Source of the DNA: an uncultured Lachnospiraceae bacterium
GTDB lineage: Bacteria; Bacillota; Clostridia; Lachnospirales; Lachnospiraceae
Assembly (NCBI GenBank): GCA_902781505.1
Contig: CACZJL010000008.1
Coordinates: forward strand, 16,771 to 80,770
DNA length: 64,000 nt
Direction: 5' to 3'
Both the position numbers and the translations under genes were made by a program. Shown piece after piece: positions 38,192 to 46,805 of this stretch; the stretch's first letter is position 1, and every line of letters begins with the position of its first letter. A model generated the notes under the pieces. It saw nothing but the letters and a program-made list of their open reading frames with translations. It ran no database searches and was not told the DNA's origin.

Positions 38192-38256
38192 AATCCCGGT
38201 TGTGTCAGATGATTGACTTCCCCAAAGTCAAGTGTACAACTGGGATTTCTTTTTGT
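38192..38256 (+). terminator. Two-tier terminator after the DUF4956 gene
   Basis: AATCCCGGTTGT (from 38192) pairs with ACAACTGGGATT (ending 38247). Inside it TTGACTT and AAGTCAA form a second perfect 7-bp stem. TTTCTTTTTG follows. Confidence 0.75.
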
Positions 38257-38336
38257 TTTCAGATAAGAAAAACTTGTAAAAGAGTTAAAAGTATTATAAA
38301 CTAGTTATAATCAATGGGAAGAAGGGCGTGGATTTT

Positions 38337-38594
38337 ATGGCAGATAATAACACACAGTATTTTAAAAAACAGCCTGACAAGTCAATTTCCGTAGAAGGAA
38401 TTTTAGAGCAGGTATATCTTGCATTAAAGGAAAAGGGATACAATCCTGTTAATCAGATTGTTGGATATATTATGTCCGGGGATCCAACATATATTACAAG
38501 CCACAATAATGCAAGAAGCCTTATTATGAAGGTTGAGCGCGATGAACTTGTAGAAGCAGTGATTCGTTACTTTATTGAGAATAAGGGTCTGTAA
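38337..38594 (+). CDS. ireB: IreB family regulatory phosphoprotein
   Basis: A small cytosolic protein (85 residues) of the IreB/DUF965 family; in enterococci IreB is a substrate of the Ser/Thr kinase IreK and affects cephalosporin tolerance. The whole family pattern is present: SVEGILEQVYLALKEKGYNPVNQIVGYIMSGDPTYITSHNNAR, with a Thr-rich N-terminal region. ATG 38337 is preferred to GTG 38328, which sits too close to the AAGGG site. It is coupled to ruvX (overlap of one base, TAATG), the standard ireB-ruvX-DUF1292 order. Confidence 0.92.
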   Translation: MADNNTQYFKKQPDKSISVEGILEQVYLALKEKGYNPVNQIVGYIMSGDPTYITSHNNARSLIMKVERDELVEAVIRYFIENKGL

Positions 38595-39013
38595 TGAGAC
38601 TGTTAGGTTTGGATTTTGGAAGTAAGACGGTTGGTGTTGCTGTAAGTGATGAGTTAGGACTTACTGCGCAGGCAATTGAGACAATCTTCCGTAAAGATGA
38701 GAATAAGCTTCGAAAGACCTATGCTAGAATTGAGCAGCTGATTGAGGAATATCAGGTTGAACAGCTTGTCATTGGACTGCCAAGAAATATGGACGATTCA
38801 GAAGGCGAAAGAGCTGCGGCATGCAGAGCATTTGCCAATGATCTTGAAAGAAGGACGGGGCTCCCATGTGTTATGTGGGATGAGAGACTGACGACCGTAG
38901 CGGCAGATGAAATCTTAGAAGAAGCGAATGTGAAAAAGGAAGACCGTAAGGCGGTCATTGATAAGATTGCGGCGGGGATTATTCTGCAGGATTATATGAA
39001 TTCTTTAGGATAA
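38594..39013 (+). CDS. ruvX: RuvX/YqgF Holliday-junction resolvase-like nuclease
   Basis: RNase H-fold protein, 139 residues, implicated in 16S rRNA 5'-end processing and junction resolution. Catalytic acidic residues lie in LGLDFGSKTVGVAVSD, in VIGLPRN...SEGERAA, and in the C-terminal WDERLTTVAADEIL and DKIAAGIILQDYM. It is one base overlapped with ireB and followed by a terminator-like hairpin. Confidence 0.95.
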   Translation: MRLLGLDFGSKTVGVAVSDELGLTAQAIETIFRKDENKLRKTYARIEQLIEEYQVEQLVIGLPRNMDDSEGERAAACRAFANDLERRTGLPCVMWDERLTTVAADEILEEANVKKEDRKAVIDKIAAGIILQDYMNSLG

Positions 39014-39080
39014 TGCAATCACAAAAATACCAGGACCCCTGTAAACGTGCGTGTACAAGTACATAAGACTGCATGGCAGA

Positions 39081-39118
39081 AAGGGCTTCTTTTGTATTCC
39101 TTAAAAGAAGCTCTTTTT
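39081..39118 (+). terminator. Rho-independent terminator after ruvX
   Basis: AAGGGCTTCTTTT (39081-39093) pairs with AAAAGAAGCTCTT across a 9-base loop, 13 bp with one wobble, and runs into TTTTT. Confidence 0.85.
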
Positions 39119-39153
39119 ATTGTATTGACGGGGTACTTTAATTTTGGAGGATT

Positions 39154-39423
39154 ATGAAAAAACTCGATTTTTTTGATGAAGACGGTGAAAAGGCAGAATT
39201 TTACTGCCTTGAAGAGACAAGACTTGGTGGAAAGAATTATCTTCTTGTGACAGATTCAGAAGAGGATGAAGACGGTGAGTGCTACATCTTAGTGGATACT
39301 TCTGTTGACGGGGATGATGAGGCGAAATACAGCTTTGTAGAAGACGATGAAGAATTAGAAGCGGTTGGCAAGGTGTTTGCTGCGCTTCTTGAAGATGATG
39401 ATACAGAATTAGAGATGAGGTAA
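39154..39423 (+). CDS. DUF1292 family acidic protein
   Basis: A small (89-residue), strongly acidic cytosolic protein of the DUF1292/YrzB family. The family pattern LDFFDEDGEKAEFYCLEETRLGGKNYLLV is seen, then Asp/Glu-rich stretches (DSEEDEDGE, VEDDEELE). In Bacillus and clostridia this gene follows ireB-ruvX, as here. Molecular role unknown. It is preceded by TTGGAGG and lies 4 bases before rnj. Confidence 0.85.
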   Translation: MKKLDFFDEDGEKAEFYCLEETRLGGKNYLLVTDSEEDEDGECYILVDTSVDGDDEAKYSFVEDDEELEAVGKVFAALLEDDDTELEMR

Positions 39424-39427
39424 GAGA

Positions 39428-41107
39428 ATGAGAAAGAAAATAGATGAGTACGTGAGCCCTGTAAGAATCGTCCCACTTGGAGGACTTGACCAGATTGGTA
39501 TGAATATCACAGCAATCGAGTATGATAACAGCATTGTAGTTATTGACTGTGGTGTATCTTTTCCGGAAGAGGATATGCTTGGTATCGACCTCGTAATTCC
39601 TGATATTTCATATCTTAAGGAGAATATTAAGAAGATTAAGGGATTTGTTATTACTCATGGACATGAGGATCATATCGGAGCAATCCCTTATGTATTAAAG
39701 GAAATCAATGCTCCTGTTTATGCAACAAAGCTGACAATGGGCTTAATTGAGTCCAAACTCACAGAGCATGACATGATGAGCATGGTGAAGCGTAAGGTTG
39801 TAAAGTACGGACAGGTTGTATCTCTTGGAGATTTCAAGGTTGAATTCATCCGTACAAACCACTCCATCGCAGATGCGGCAGCACTTGCACTTACATGTCC
39901 TGCAGGTACTATTGTGCATACAGGTGACTTTAAGGTAGATTACACTCCTGTATGGGGGGATCCAATCGACCTTCAGAGATTGGGTGAGTTAGGCAAGAAG
40001 GGCGTTTTGGCTATGATGGCCGACTCTACTAATGCGTTAAGACCTGGTTTTACTATGTCTGAGCGTACTGTTGGTAAGAAGTTTGATGAGATTTTTGAAA
40101 ACAACAAGGATTCTCGTCTGATTATTGCAACATTCGCATCAAACGTAGACCGTGTTCAGCAGATTATCGACCGTGCTTACAAGTACGGTAGAAAGGTCTG
40201 TGTTGAAGGTCGTTCCATGGTAAATATCATCAAGGTTGCCGAAGATATGGATTATTTAAAGGTGCCGGATGGTGTATTGATTGAAACGGATGAGATGAAG
40301 AAGTATCCATTAGAGCAGATTGTTCTGATTACAACCGGCTCTCAGGGTGAGTCCATGGCTGCTCTTTCAAGAATTGCAGCAGATCTTCACCGCCGCGTTT
40401 CCATTCAGCCAGGCGATGTAGTTGTATTCTCATCCAGCCCGATTCCTGGTAATGAAAAGTCCGTTGCCAAGGTAATCAATGAGTTAGGTGAGAGAGGTGC
40501 CAAGGTCATTTTCCAGGATACACACGTATCAGGACATGCCTGTCAGGAGGAATTAAAGCTTCTCTATAGTCTTGTTAAGCCTAAGTTTGCGATTCCTGTT
40601 CACGGTGAGTACCGTCACTTAATGGCTCAGAAGAGTCTGTTAAAGGAACTTGGCTACGATAACGACCACATTGTTGTTGCTCATTCCGGTGATGTGATTG
40701 AAGTGTCTGACGAGAAGGCTGAAATCGTTGAAAAGGTTGAGGCTGGTAATGTTCTTGTCGATGGTCTTGGTGTCGGTGATGTCGGCAATATCGTTTTAAG
40801 AGATCGTCAGAATCTCGCGGAAAATGGTATTGTTATCGTTGTTCTGACTCTTCAGAAGTATACGGGTCAGCTGATTGCAGGACCTGATATTGTAACCCGT
40901 GGTTTTGTCTATGTAAGAGAAGCAGAAGATCTCTTAAATGAGGCAAGAGATGTGGTTGATAACTCTGTACAGGGCTGTATCGATAAGAGAATCTCTGACT
41001 GGAGCAAGATTAAGAACATTGTTAAGGATGATTTAAGTGAATACTTCTGGAAGAAGATGAAGAGAAATCCTGTTATTCTTCCAATCATCATGGAAGCGCA
41101 GGTATAA
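39428..41107 (+). CDS. rnj: Ribonuclease J
   Basis: Metallo-beta-lactamase/beta-CASP nuclease with 5'-exo- and endonuclease activity, central to mRNA decay and rRNA maturation in Firmicutes. The metal site is ITHGHEDHIGA, further ligands NHSIADAAAL and HTGDFKVD. Beta-CASP segments STNALRPGFTMSE and TTGSQGESMAALSRIA follow, then PVHGEYRHL. The C-terminal domain is complete to residue 559. The symbol is left generic because J1 and J2 cannot be told apart by eye. Confidence 0.95.
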   Translation: MRKKIDEYVSPVRIVPLGGLDQIGMNITAIEYDNSIVVIDCGVSFPEEDMLGIDLVIPDISYLKENIKKIKGFVITHGHEDHIGAIPYVLKEINAPVYATKLTMGLIESKLTEHDMMSMVKRKVVKYGQVVSLGDFKVEFIRTNHSIADAAALALTCPAGTIVHTGDFKVDYTPVWGDPIDLQRLGELGKKGVLAMMADSTNALRPGFTMSERTVGKKFDEIFENNKDSRLIIATFASNVDRVQQIIDRAYKYGRKVCVEGRSMVNIIKVAEDMDYLKVPDGVLIETDEMKKYPLEQIVLITTGSQGESMAALSRIAADLHRRVSIQPGDVVVFSSSPIPGNEKSVAKVINELGERGAKVIFQDTHVSGHACQEELKLLYSLVKPKFAIPVHGEYRHLMAQKSLLKELGYDNDHIVVAHSGDVIEVSDEKAEIVEKVEAGNVLVDGLGVGDVGNIVLRDRQNLAENGIVIVVLTLQKYTGQLIAGPDIVTRGFVYVREAEDLLNEARDVVDNSVQGCIDKRISDWSKIKNIVKDDLSEYFWKKMKRNPVILPIIMEAQV

Positions 41108-41179
41108 TTTCGTACAGGAGTAGCCTGACTGAAATCAAAAGCTTTTATTTCATTTCGGACCAGTGTTAGGAGGCTCAAA

Positions 41180-41518
41180 ATGGAAATTGATGTTTGCGTT
41201 GAAGAATTAAAAAAGGCAATTTTAGCCAGTCCGGAATATGCCGAATACAGACGTCTGACTGCTGAAATTGATAAGAGACCGGAAGTTCGAAGAGCGATTG
41301 ATTCACTGAGACGTGAGAATTTCGCCATGCAGAATTCCGAAGGGGATATCGACCCGAATACATTAGAAGATTATCGAAATCGATTTATTGAAATACGACA
41401 GCAGGATTATGTGGATCAGTATTTGCTTGCAGAAGTAACGCTGTGCCGCATGATTCGTGATATCAATCGTCGTCTGGTGGAAGGTCTTGAATTTGACACC
41501 AGCTTTTTGGAGAATTAA
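41180..41518 (+). CDS. YlbF/YmcA family protein
   Basis: An all-helical protein of 112 residues of the YlbF-YmcA group; in Bacillus subtilis these proteins form the Y-complex that modulates RNase Y and phosphorelay output. Helical segments: IDVCVEELKKAILASPEYAEYRRLTAEIDKRPEVRRAID and DPNTLEDYRNRFIEIRQQDYVDQYLLAEVTLCRMIRDINRRL. The neighbouring RNase J gene fits an RNA-decay context. AGGAGG precedes ATG 41180. Confidence 0.8.
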   Translation: MEIDVCVEELKKAILASPEYAEYRRLTAEIDKRPEVRRAIDSLRRENFAMQNSEGDIDPNTLEDYRNRFIEIRQQDYVDQYLLAEVTLCRMIRDINRRLVEGLEFDTSFLEN

Positions 41519-41521
41519 ATA

Positions 41522-42199
41522 ATGATCGTTAATGAACGAGTTGTTGCCTATATCAATTCACTTGATATGGGCAATTCCCATGTTTATGGGGAATTTACTG
41601 ATAAACAAAGAGGTGAGGTACTGGATCTCATCGAAAAGGAAGCCAGAGAAACCGGTGTTCCAATCATTCGTGAGGAGATGAAGAATTTCTTACGTGTGCT
41701 TCTTCGTATTGCGGCACCAAAGAGCATTCTTGAGATTGGAACGGCAGTTGGCTTTTCTTCAGTTCTGATGGCGGATTCTACGCCTTTGGACGTTAAAATT
41801 ACCACAATTGAGAATTATGATGTGAGAATTCCGATTGCAAGAGAAAATTTCAGACGCGCAGGTGTCAGCAATCGAATCACCCTGCTTGAAGGTGATGCTG
41901 CAGAGGTGTTAAAGGGTCTTGAAGGTCCTTATGACTTTGTCTTCTTAGACGCAGCGAAGGGACAGTATATGCAGTATCTTAAGGAGATTAAAAGGATGCT
42001 TCCTGCGGGTGGCATTTTGCTTACAGATAATGTTATGCAGGAAGGCAGTATTATTGAATCCCGCTTTGCCGTGGAGAGAAGAGACCGCACAATTCATGAG
42101 AGAATGCGCGAGTTTAATTACGAACTGACGCACAGTGAAGAGTTTCAGACGAGTCTGATTCCGATTGGAGATGGCATTGCGCTGTCAGTAAAGCTGTAA
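41522..42199 (+). CDS. Class I SAM-dependent O-methyltransferase (TrmR/YrrM-like)
   Basis: 225 residues of the caffeoyl-CoA-type O-methyltransferase family. The SAM motif I is SILEIGTAVGFSSVLMA, motif II ITTIENYDVRIPIARENF, and the metal-binding FLDAAKGQYMQYL and LTDNVMQEGSI are present. The close Bacillus homologue TrmR methylates 5-hydroxyuridine-34 of tRNA, which is the most likely role, though the U32-peptidase hydroxylase genes that often accompany it are not in the window. The last 25 bases around its stop codon are duplicated downstream (see repeat at 42177). Confidence 0.82.
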   Translation: MIVNERVVAYINSLDMGNSHVYGEFTDKQRGEVLDLIEKEARETGVPIIREEMKNFLRVLLRIAAPKSILEIGTAVGFSSVLMADSTPLDVKITTIENYDVRIPIARENFRRAGVSNRITLLEGDAAEVLKGLEGPYDFVFLDAAKGQYMQYLKEIKRMLPAGGILLTDNVMQEGSIIESRFAVERRDRTIHERMREFNYELTHSEEFQTSLIPIGDGIALSVKL

Positions 42200-42262
42200 G
42201 TTTTGAAATCGGCAGGACAGCGCATTTTGCGCTGTCAGTAAAGCCGTAAGTAAAGTTGTAAG
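42177..42262 (+). repeat. Tandem duplication of the 3' end of the methyltransferase gene
   Basis: The 25 bases at 42177-42201, carrying the last codons and stop, recur at 42227-42251 with a single mismatch. A shorter, more degenerate third copy (GTAAAGTTGTAAG) ends at 42262. Between copies, GACAGCGCA (42216-42224) and TGCGCTGTC (42228-42236) make a perfect 9-bp hairpin with a TTT loop. Confidence 0.8.
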
Positions 42263-42282
42263 ATATGGAAAGGGTGAGGAAG

Positions 42283-44151
42283 ATGCCAGCTATTACGGAT
42301 TGTTCTGTAATCAGAGACAGAATCAGAAAAGTGCGTGAGCACATGAAAGAAGAAGGCGTAACGATTGTTGTTGTGACGAGCGATGATTATCATCAGTCCG
42401 AGTATTCCGGTGAATTCTTTGAACTTCGAAAGTATTTAAGCGGATTTACAGGATCTGCAGGTACTCTTGTTATTGGAGAAGAGAAGGCTGCGCTGTTCAC
42501 AGATGGCAGATATTTCGTTCAGGCTGCATTACAGCTTGAAGGTACCGGAATTGATCTGTGCCGTCAGGGGCAGGCAGGTGTTCCGACAGTCAGTGAATAT
42601 CTGGCTGGTGAGATGGAAGCAATCCGTAGCGATGGCAGAGTGCCGGTCCTGGGATTTGATGGACGCACGGTCGCAGCCGGTGTCGGCAGGTACTGGGCGA
42701 AGATTGCGGTCGGTGGACGTGTTGTGGATGACTTTGATGCGGCGGCTGGAATCTGGATGGATCGTCCGGAATTCCCACATTCTGAACTTTTTGTGCTTGA
42801 TGAAAGGTATGCCGGAGAGTCAGCTGGCAGTAAGCTTTCAAGAATTCGCAAAGCGATGACAAAGGCAGGGGCTGATGTGCACTTAATTGCCTCTCTTGAT
42901 GATATCGCGTGGGTTTTAAACTTACGAGGTGCAGATGTAGAATGCAACCCGGTCTTTATGGCATATTTGTTGATTTTTGAGGATCACGCAACACTTTTTG
43001 TTAATAACGAAGCTGTGAATCCTGCTGTTCGTGGATATCTTGAAGATGCACAGGTTGAGGTTGTGCCTTATGAAGAATTTGAAAACCGGCTGCAGCAGCT
43101 TGCGGTGGAAAATCATACGTTTTTCATTGATGAGAAGCGTGTAAATTATAAGATTTTCAACATTCTGACGTCGGCGCAGGGCGAGCCTGGCAGCAGAGTT
43201 GTGACAGGTCAGAATCCGTCTGTTCTTTTGAAAGCCATTAAGAATGAAACAGAGATTAAGAATCTGCAGGAGGTTCATGTAGAAGACGGACTTGCTGTGT
43301 TTGATTTTATGTACTGGTTAAAAGAAAAGATGAAGGCAGTTGCTTTAGGCCTTGAAGAGCCGATTACCGAGGTGGACGCATATGAATACCTCGACAGAAG
43401 GCGCAGTGAAATCAGCGATTTCATTGAGCTTAGTTTCCCGACGATTTCTGCGTCAGGAGCGAATGCCGCACAGCTTCATTATGCAGCAACTAAGGAGAAC
43501 TGTTCGGTTCTTAAGCCCGAAGGCATGTTGTTAGTAGACTCCGGTGGCCAGTATTTGCGAGGCACAACAGACATTACAAGAACATTTGCCCTGGGAGAAG
43601 TAACGGATGAGATGAAGAAATTCTTCACGTTGACGTTGAAGGGCATGCTGAATCTTGGGTATGCGAAATTCTTAAAGGGCATCGATGGCTTCGGCCTTGA
43701 TATTTTAGCGCGCGGACCTCTCTGGGAGGAAGGCGTGGATTACAGATGCGGAACCGGTCATGGAATCGGTTATCTGCTCAACGTTCATGAGTCACCGAAT
43801 GCGTTCCGCTGGAAGAGGATTCCGGGGGTCAATGACTGTGCGGTGATGGAAGAAGGCATGGTGACTTCCGATGAACCGGGCGTTTATGTAGATGGTAAGT
43901 TTGGTATCCGAATTGAGAATGAAATCCTTTGTGAGAAGGATTTGGAAAATGAATATGGAACCTTCCTTAAGTTCTCCTGGCTGACTTTAGTTCCGATTGA
44001 CCGCGAACTAATCGACGTGCAGTTCCTGTCAAAAGTTGACATTGACAGACTCAACCGATATCATGAACTTGTATTCAGGGCGTTAAGTCCGTTTGTTTCG
44101 GGCGAAAAGCTTGAGTACTTAAGTGAAGTGACAGCGCCGTTAGAGGCGTGA
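42283..44151 (+). CDS. M24 family aminopeptidase P (Xaa-Pro peptidase), long form
   Basis: A three-domain cytosolic aminopeptidase P of 622 residues that removes N-terminal residues before proline. Two creatinase-like N-terminal domains (RIRKVREHM... and SKLSRIRKAM...) precede the catalytic pita-bread domain. Metal ligands are visible: LVDSGGQYLRGTTDITRTF (two Asp), GTGHGIGYLLNVHE (His), VTSDEPGVY and GIRIENE (two Glu). The C-terminal extension is that of eukaryote-like AMPP. ATG 42283 sits after AGGGTGAGGA; ATG 42265 is also in frame but unsupported. Confidence 0.93.
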   Translation: MPAITDCSVIRDRIRKVREHMKEEGVTIVVVTSDDYHQSEYSGEFFELRKYLSGFTGSAGTLVIGEEKAALFTDGRYFVQAALQLEGTGIDLCRQGQAGVPTVSEYLAGEMEAIRSDGRVPVLGFDGRTVAAGVGRYWAKIAVGGRVVDDFDAAAGIWMDRPEFPHSELFVLDERYAGESAGSKLSRIRKAMTKAGADVHLIASLDDIAWVLNLRGADVECNPVFMAYLLIFEDHATLFVNNEAVNPAVRGYLEDAQVEVVPYEEFENRLQQLAVENHTFFIDEKRVNYKIFNILTSAQGEPGSRVVTGQNPSVLLKAIKNETEIKNLQEVHVEDGLAVFDFMYWLKEKMKAVALGLEEPITEVDAYEYLDRRRSEISDFIELSFPTISASGANAAQLHYAATKENCSVLKPEGMLLVDSGGQYLRGTTDITRTFALGEVTDEMKKFFTLTLKGMLNLGYAKFLKGIDGFGLDILARGPLWEEGVDYRCGTGHGIGYLLNVHESPNAFRWKRIPGVNDCAVMEEGMVTSDEPGVYVDGKFGIRIENEILCEKDLENEYGTFLKFSWLTLVPIDRELIDVQFLSKVDIDRLNRYHELVFRALSPFVSGEKLEYLSEVTAPLEA

Positions 44152-44207
44152 AAGGCCGTTCGTTAGAAGGTCAGACAAATGGACGGTGGCACCCATTGGA
44201 GGTTATA

Positions 44208-45335
44208 ATGAGTGAAGAAACAAAAAGGGAACCAGATTTAAAGCAGAAGATTATAATGGTTGCAGGTGCCTGCATTCTAGTGATTTTCTTTACTTTTCTT
44301 GCCGTTCGTTCTTTTAATACCATAAATTTAAAGCGTTACATTAAGCTTTCTTATTCCGGAGCCAGCGGATATGCGACACCGGTGTTTGAGGTGGATCAGG
44401 AAGCGCTCGTTTTAAGACTGGTCGGCACAAGACCGAGTGAAGAAGCTTTGAACGAAGCAAAAGCATTTGCCGCGAGCCTTACTGCAACGTCTGATGCAAA
44501 GGATATTGCAAATCGTGATTCATATCTTGTTACGCTGTCCTGGAATGAGGACATTGCCTCAAAGATGGGCAAGTCCCTGACCGGACAGAAGTTTCAGGTT
44601 AAGGCGAAGGGAATTGATACAGGTAAGCGAATCAATGTATTTGAGAAGGTTATGGTGAACATGGCCGGTTTAAGCCCGGATGCAAGCCTGGTGCTTGAAA
44701 ATCGGTGGGATGATGAGTATCTTTCTACTCTGACGTTTGTGGCTGATAAGTACAGTAACATTGCGAATGGCGATGCAATCCAGATTACCTGTCAGCAGGA
44801 CAGGGCAGAGCTTGGCAGACGCGGTTTGATAGCAGAGTCTATGACTACTTTGTATAAGGTTGAAAATTTAAGCTCGTATGCGAAGGCAAGTGATGTAAGC
44901 ATGTCGCTTGTTGAGGAAATCAGTAAGGAGGCGCAGAGGACGATTGTTTCTGAGACCGCTGATTCCACATTCCGTATGCTTTACAAGGCAACCGGCAATA
45001 CGAATTATCTTCGTGACAGAAATACAGAGACGGCAGGTGAGATTGAAGAGCTCGGCGTTTATTATCTGGAGCGCAAGGAGGGCACGGAATACAGTTCACT
45101 TGCACAAAACCGTCTGGTTTTACTGTATTCTTCCGTGATTTCAAACGAAGAGCACGATGAAAAGATTTATTTTGCATTTACTTATCCAAATGCATATTTA
45201 GGTACAGATGGTGCATTTAATCTGAATCATGAGAATCCGACTAAGAGTTACACCTGCGGAAATGATGAGGAAGCATTGGAGGCATCGGAGGTTTCAGGTC
45301 TTTCTGATTCCTACAGGATTACGAAATTGAAATAA
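44208..45335 (+). CDS. Unknown membrane-anchored extracytoplasmic protein
   Basis: I do not recognise a named family. The 375-residue product has a short charged N terminus, one membrane helix at about residues 18-37 (VAGACILVIFFTFLAV), then an extracellular part. Two successive beta-rich modules look alike: each has a polar strand leading into an S-x-x-G-x-x-x-x-A turn (SYSGASGYATPVFEVD near 45; NMAGLSPDASLVLENRW near 150), which recalls repeated domains in zinc-ribbon-type Firmicutes envelope proteins. ATG 44208 follows TTGGAGG; an upstream in-frame TG-type start has no ribosome site. It sits between a peptidase and rlmD genes, which says little about its job. Confidence 0.7.
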   Translation: MSEETKREPDLKQKIIMVAGACILVIFFTFLAVRSFNTINLKRYIKLSYSGASGYATPVFEVDQEALVLRLVGTRPSEEALNEAKAFAASLTATSDAKDIANRDSYLVTLSWNEDIASKMGKSLTGQKFQVKAKGIDTGKRINVFEKVMVNMAGLSPDASLVLENRWDDEYLSTLTFVADKYSNIANGDAIQITCQQDRAELGRRGLIAESMTTLYKVENLSSYAKASDVSMSLVEEISKEAQRTIVSETADSTFRMLYKATGNTNYLRDRNTETAGEIEELGVYYLERKEGTEYSSLAQNRLVLLYSSVISNEEHDEKIYFAFTYPNAYLGTDGAFNLNHENPTKSYTCGNDEEALEASEVSGLSDSYRITKLK

Positions 45336-45341
45336 TGAGGT

Positions 45342-46748
45342 ATGGATTTGAAAAAGGGACAGATTTACACTGGTAAGGCGCTTTCCGTAAGCTATCCGAA
45401 CAAGACAGTGGTTGAGGTAATGGATTCGGAGCTTCCTGAAGATAATGGACAGAAGGTCATCGTGAAGAACGTGATTCCCGGCGAAACCATTAAGTTTCTT
45501 CTGCATAAGAATAAGAATGATCGCCGCGAAGGAATTTTAAGAGAGGTCGTTACGAAGGCCGAGACAGAAACCCGTGAGAGATGCGCATATTTTGGTACTT
45601 GCGGTGGATGTGTCTACCAGCCGGTTGATTATGATGAGCAGCTTAAGATGAAGGAAGAGCAGATTCGTACGCTGTTTTCTCATGTCATTCACTATGACTA
45701 TGAATTCCAGCCAATTACAGGCAGTCCTGAAATTGAAGGATACCGCAACAAGATGGAATTCACCTTCGGTGACGAAGTGAAGGATGGTGATATGCGTCTT
45801 GGTATGCATAAGTCCCACTCCATGTTTGATATTGTACCGGTGGACGGCTGTAAAATCTGTTCACCTGATTTCTCGACGGTCAGAAATGCAGTAGAAAAGT
45901 TTGTTTCCGAAAGTGGTATTCCGTTTTATCACAAGAAGAACTGGCAGGGCTATTTCAGATTCCTGATTGTACGCCAGTCCCATATGGATGGCAGCATGCT
46001 GCTTGACCTGGTTACGACATCTCAGATTGAACCGGAAGCAGAAGAAAAGCTGTTAGCAGATTTTGTCAGCATGCTTACCTCACTTTCCTTAAATGGCTCG
46101 ATTGCCGGAATCCTGCATACTGTTACGGATTCTACAGGTGATGCGGTTTCTGATGAGGGAACGACGGTACTGTACGGAAAGAATGAATTTACCGAAGAAT
46201 TACTTGAACTTCAGTTTAAAGTAACGATTTTCTCCTTCTTCCAGACGAACACAGCAGGTGCAGAGCGCCTGTATTCGAAGGTTCGTGAATATGTTGGAGA
46301 GACGAAGGATAAGGTTATCTTTGACCTCTATTCCGGAACCGGTACGATTGCACAGATTTTAGCGCCTGTTGCCAAAAAGGTAATCGGTGTTGAAATCGTA
46401 GAAGAGGCTGTAGAGGCAGCAAAGGAAAATGCTAAGCTCAATGGCCTTACGAACTGCGAATTCATCGCGGGCGATGTATTAAAGAAGATTGATGAAATTG
46501 AAGATAAGCCTGATTTCATCGTACTTGATCCACCTCGTGACGGTGTGCATCCAAAGGCACTTTCAAAGATTATTGATTACGGAGTCGAGAATCTGGTTTA
46601 TATTTCCTGTAAGTCCACTTCTTTAGTCCGTGATTTACCTGTCTTCCATGCGGCAGGCTACAGAGTTGTGAAGGCAGCGACAGTTGATCTCTTCCCCGGT
46701 ACTGCGCATGTGGAGAGCCTTGTTCTCTTAAGTAAAAAAAATAAGTGA
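45342..46748 (+). CDS. rlmD: 23S rRNA (uracil-5-)-methyltransferase RlmD/RumA family, copy 1
   Basis: SAM-dependent m5U methyltransferase of 468 residues. An N-terminal TRAM-like beta domain is followed by an iron-sulfur cysteine set in CAYFGTCGGCVY. The catalytic domain has the SAM loop DLYSGTGTIAQIL, DPPRDGVHPKAL, and the nucleophile Cys in VYISCKSTSLVRDL. The precise uridine modified (1939, 747 or tRNA-54) cannot be set by eye because this family is multi-membered in Firmicutes. A second member lies 2 kb downstream. Confidence 0.88.
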   Translation: MDLKKGQIYTGKALSVSYPNKTVVEVMDSELPEDNGQKVIVKNVIPGETIKFLLHKNKNDRREGILREVVTKAETETRERCAYFGTCGGCVYQPVDYDEQLKMKEEQIRTLFSHVIHYDYEFQPITGSPEIEGYRNKMEFTFGDEVKDGDMRLGMHKSHSMFDIVPVDGCKICSPDFSTVRNAVEKFVSESGIPFYHKKNWQGYFRFLIVRQSHMDGSMLLDLVTTSQIEPEAEEKLLADFVSMLTSLSLNGSIAGILHTVTDSTGDAVSDEGTTVLYGKNEFTEELLELQFKVTIFSFFQTNTAGAERLYSKVREYVGETKDKVIFDLYSGTGTIAQILAPVAKKVIGVEIVEEAVEAAKENAKLNGLTNCEFIAGDVLKKIDEIEDKPDFIVLDPPRDGVHPKALSKIIDYGVENLVYISCKSTSLVRDLPVFHAAGYRVVKAATVDLFPGTAHVESLVLLSKKNK

Positions 46749-46750
46749 TT

Positions 46751-46787
46751 AAACAGGCGTTCCGTAAGAATTTGCGGAACGCTGTTT
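46751..46787 (+). terminator. Hairpin between rlmD copy 1 and ygiQ
   Basis: AAACAGGCGTTCCG pairs with CGGAACGCTGTTT with a one-base bulge and a 10-base loop. There is no T-run, so it may only attenuate or protect the upstream mRNA end. Confidence 0.5.
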
Positions 46788-46805
46788 GGCTATAAGGAGT
46801 AGTTC

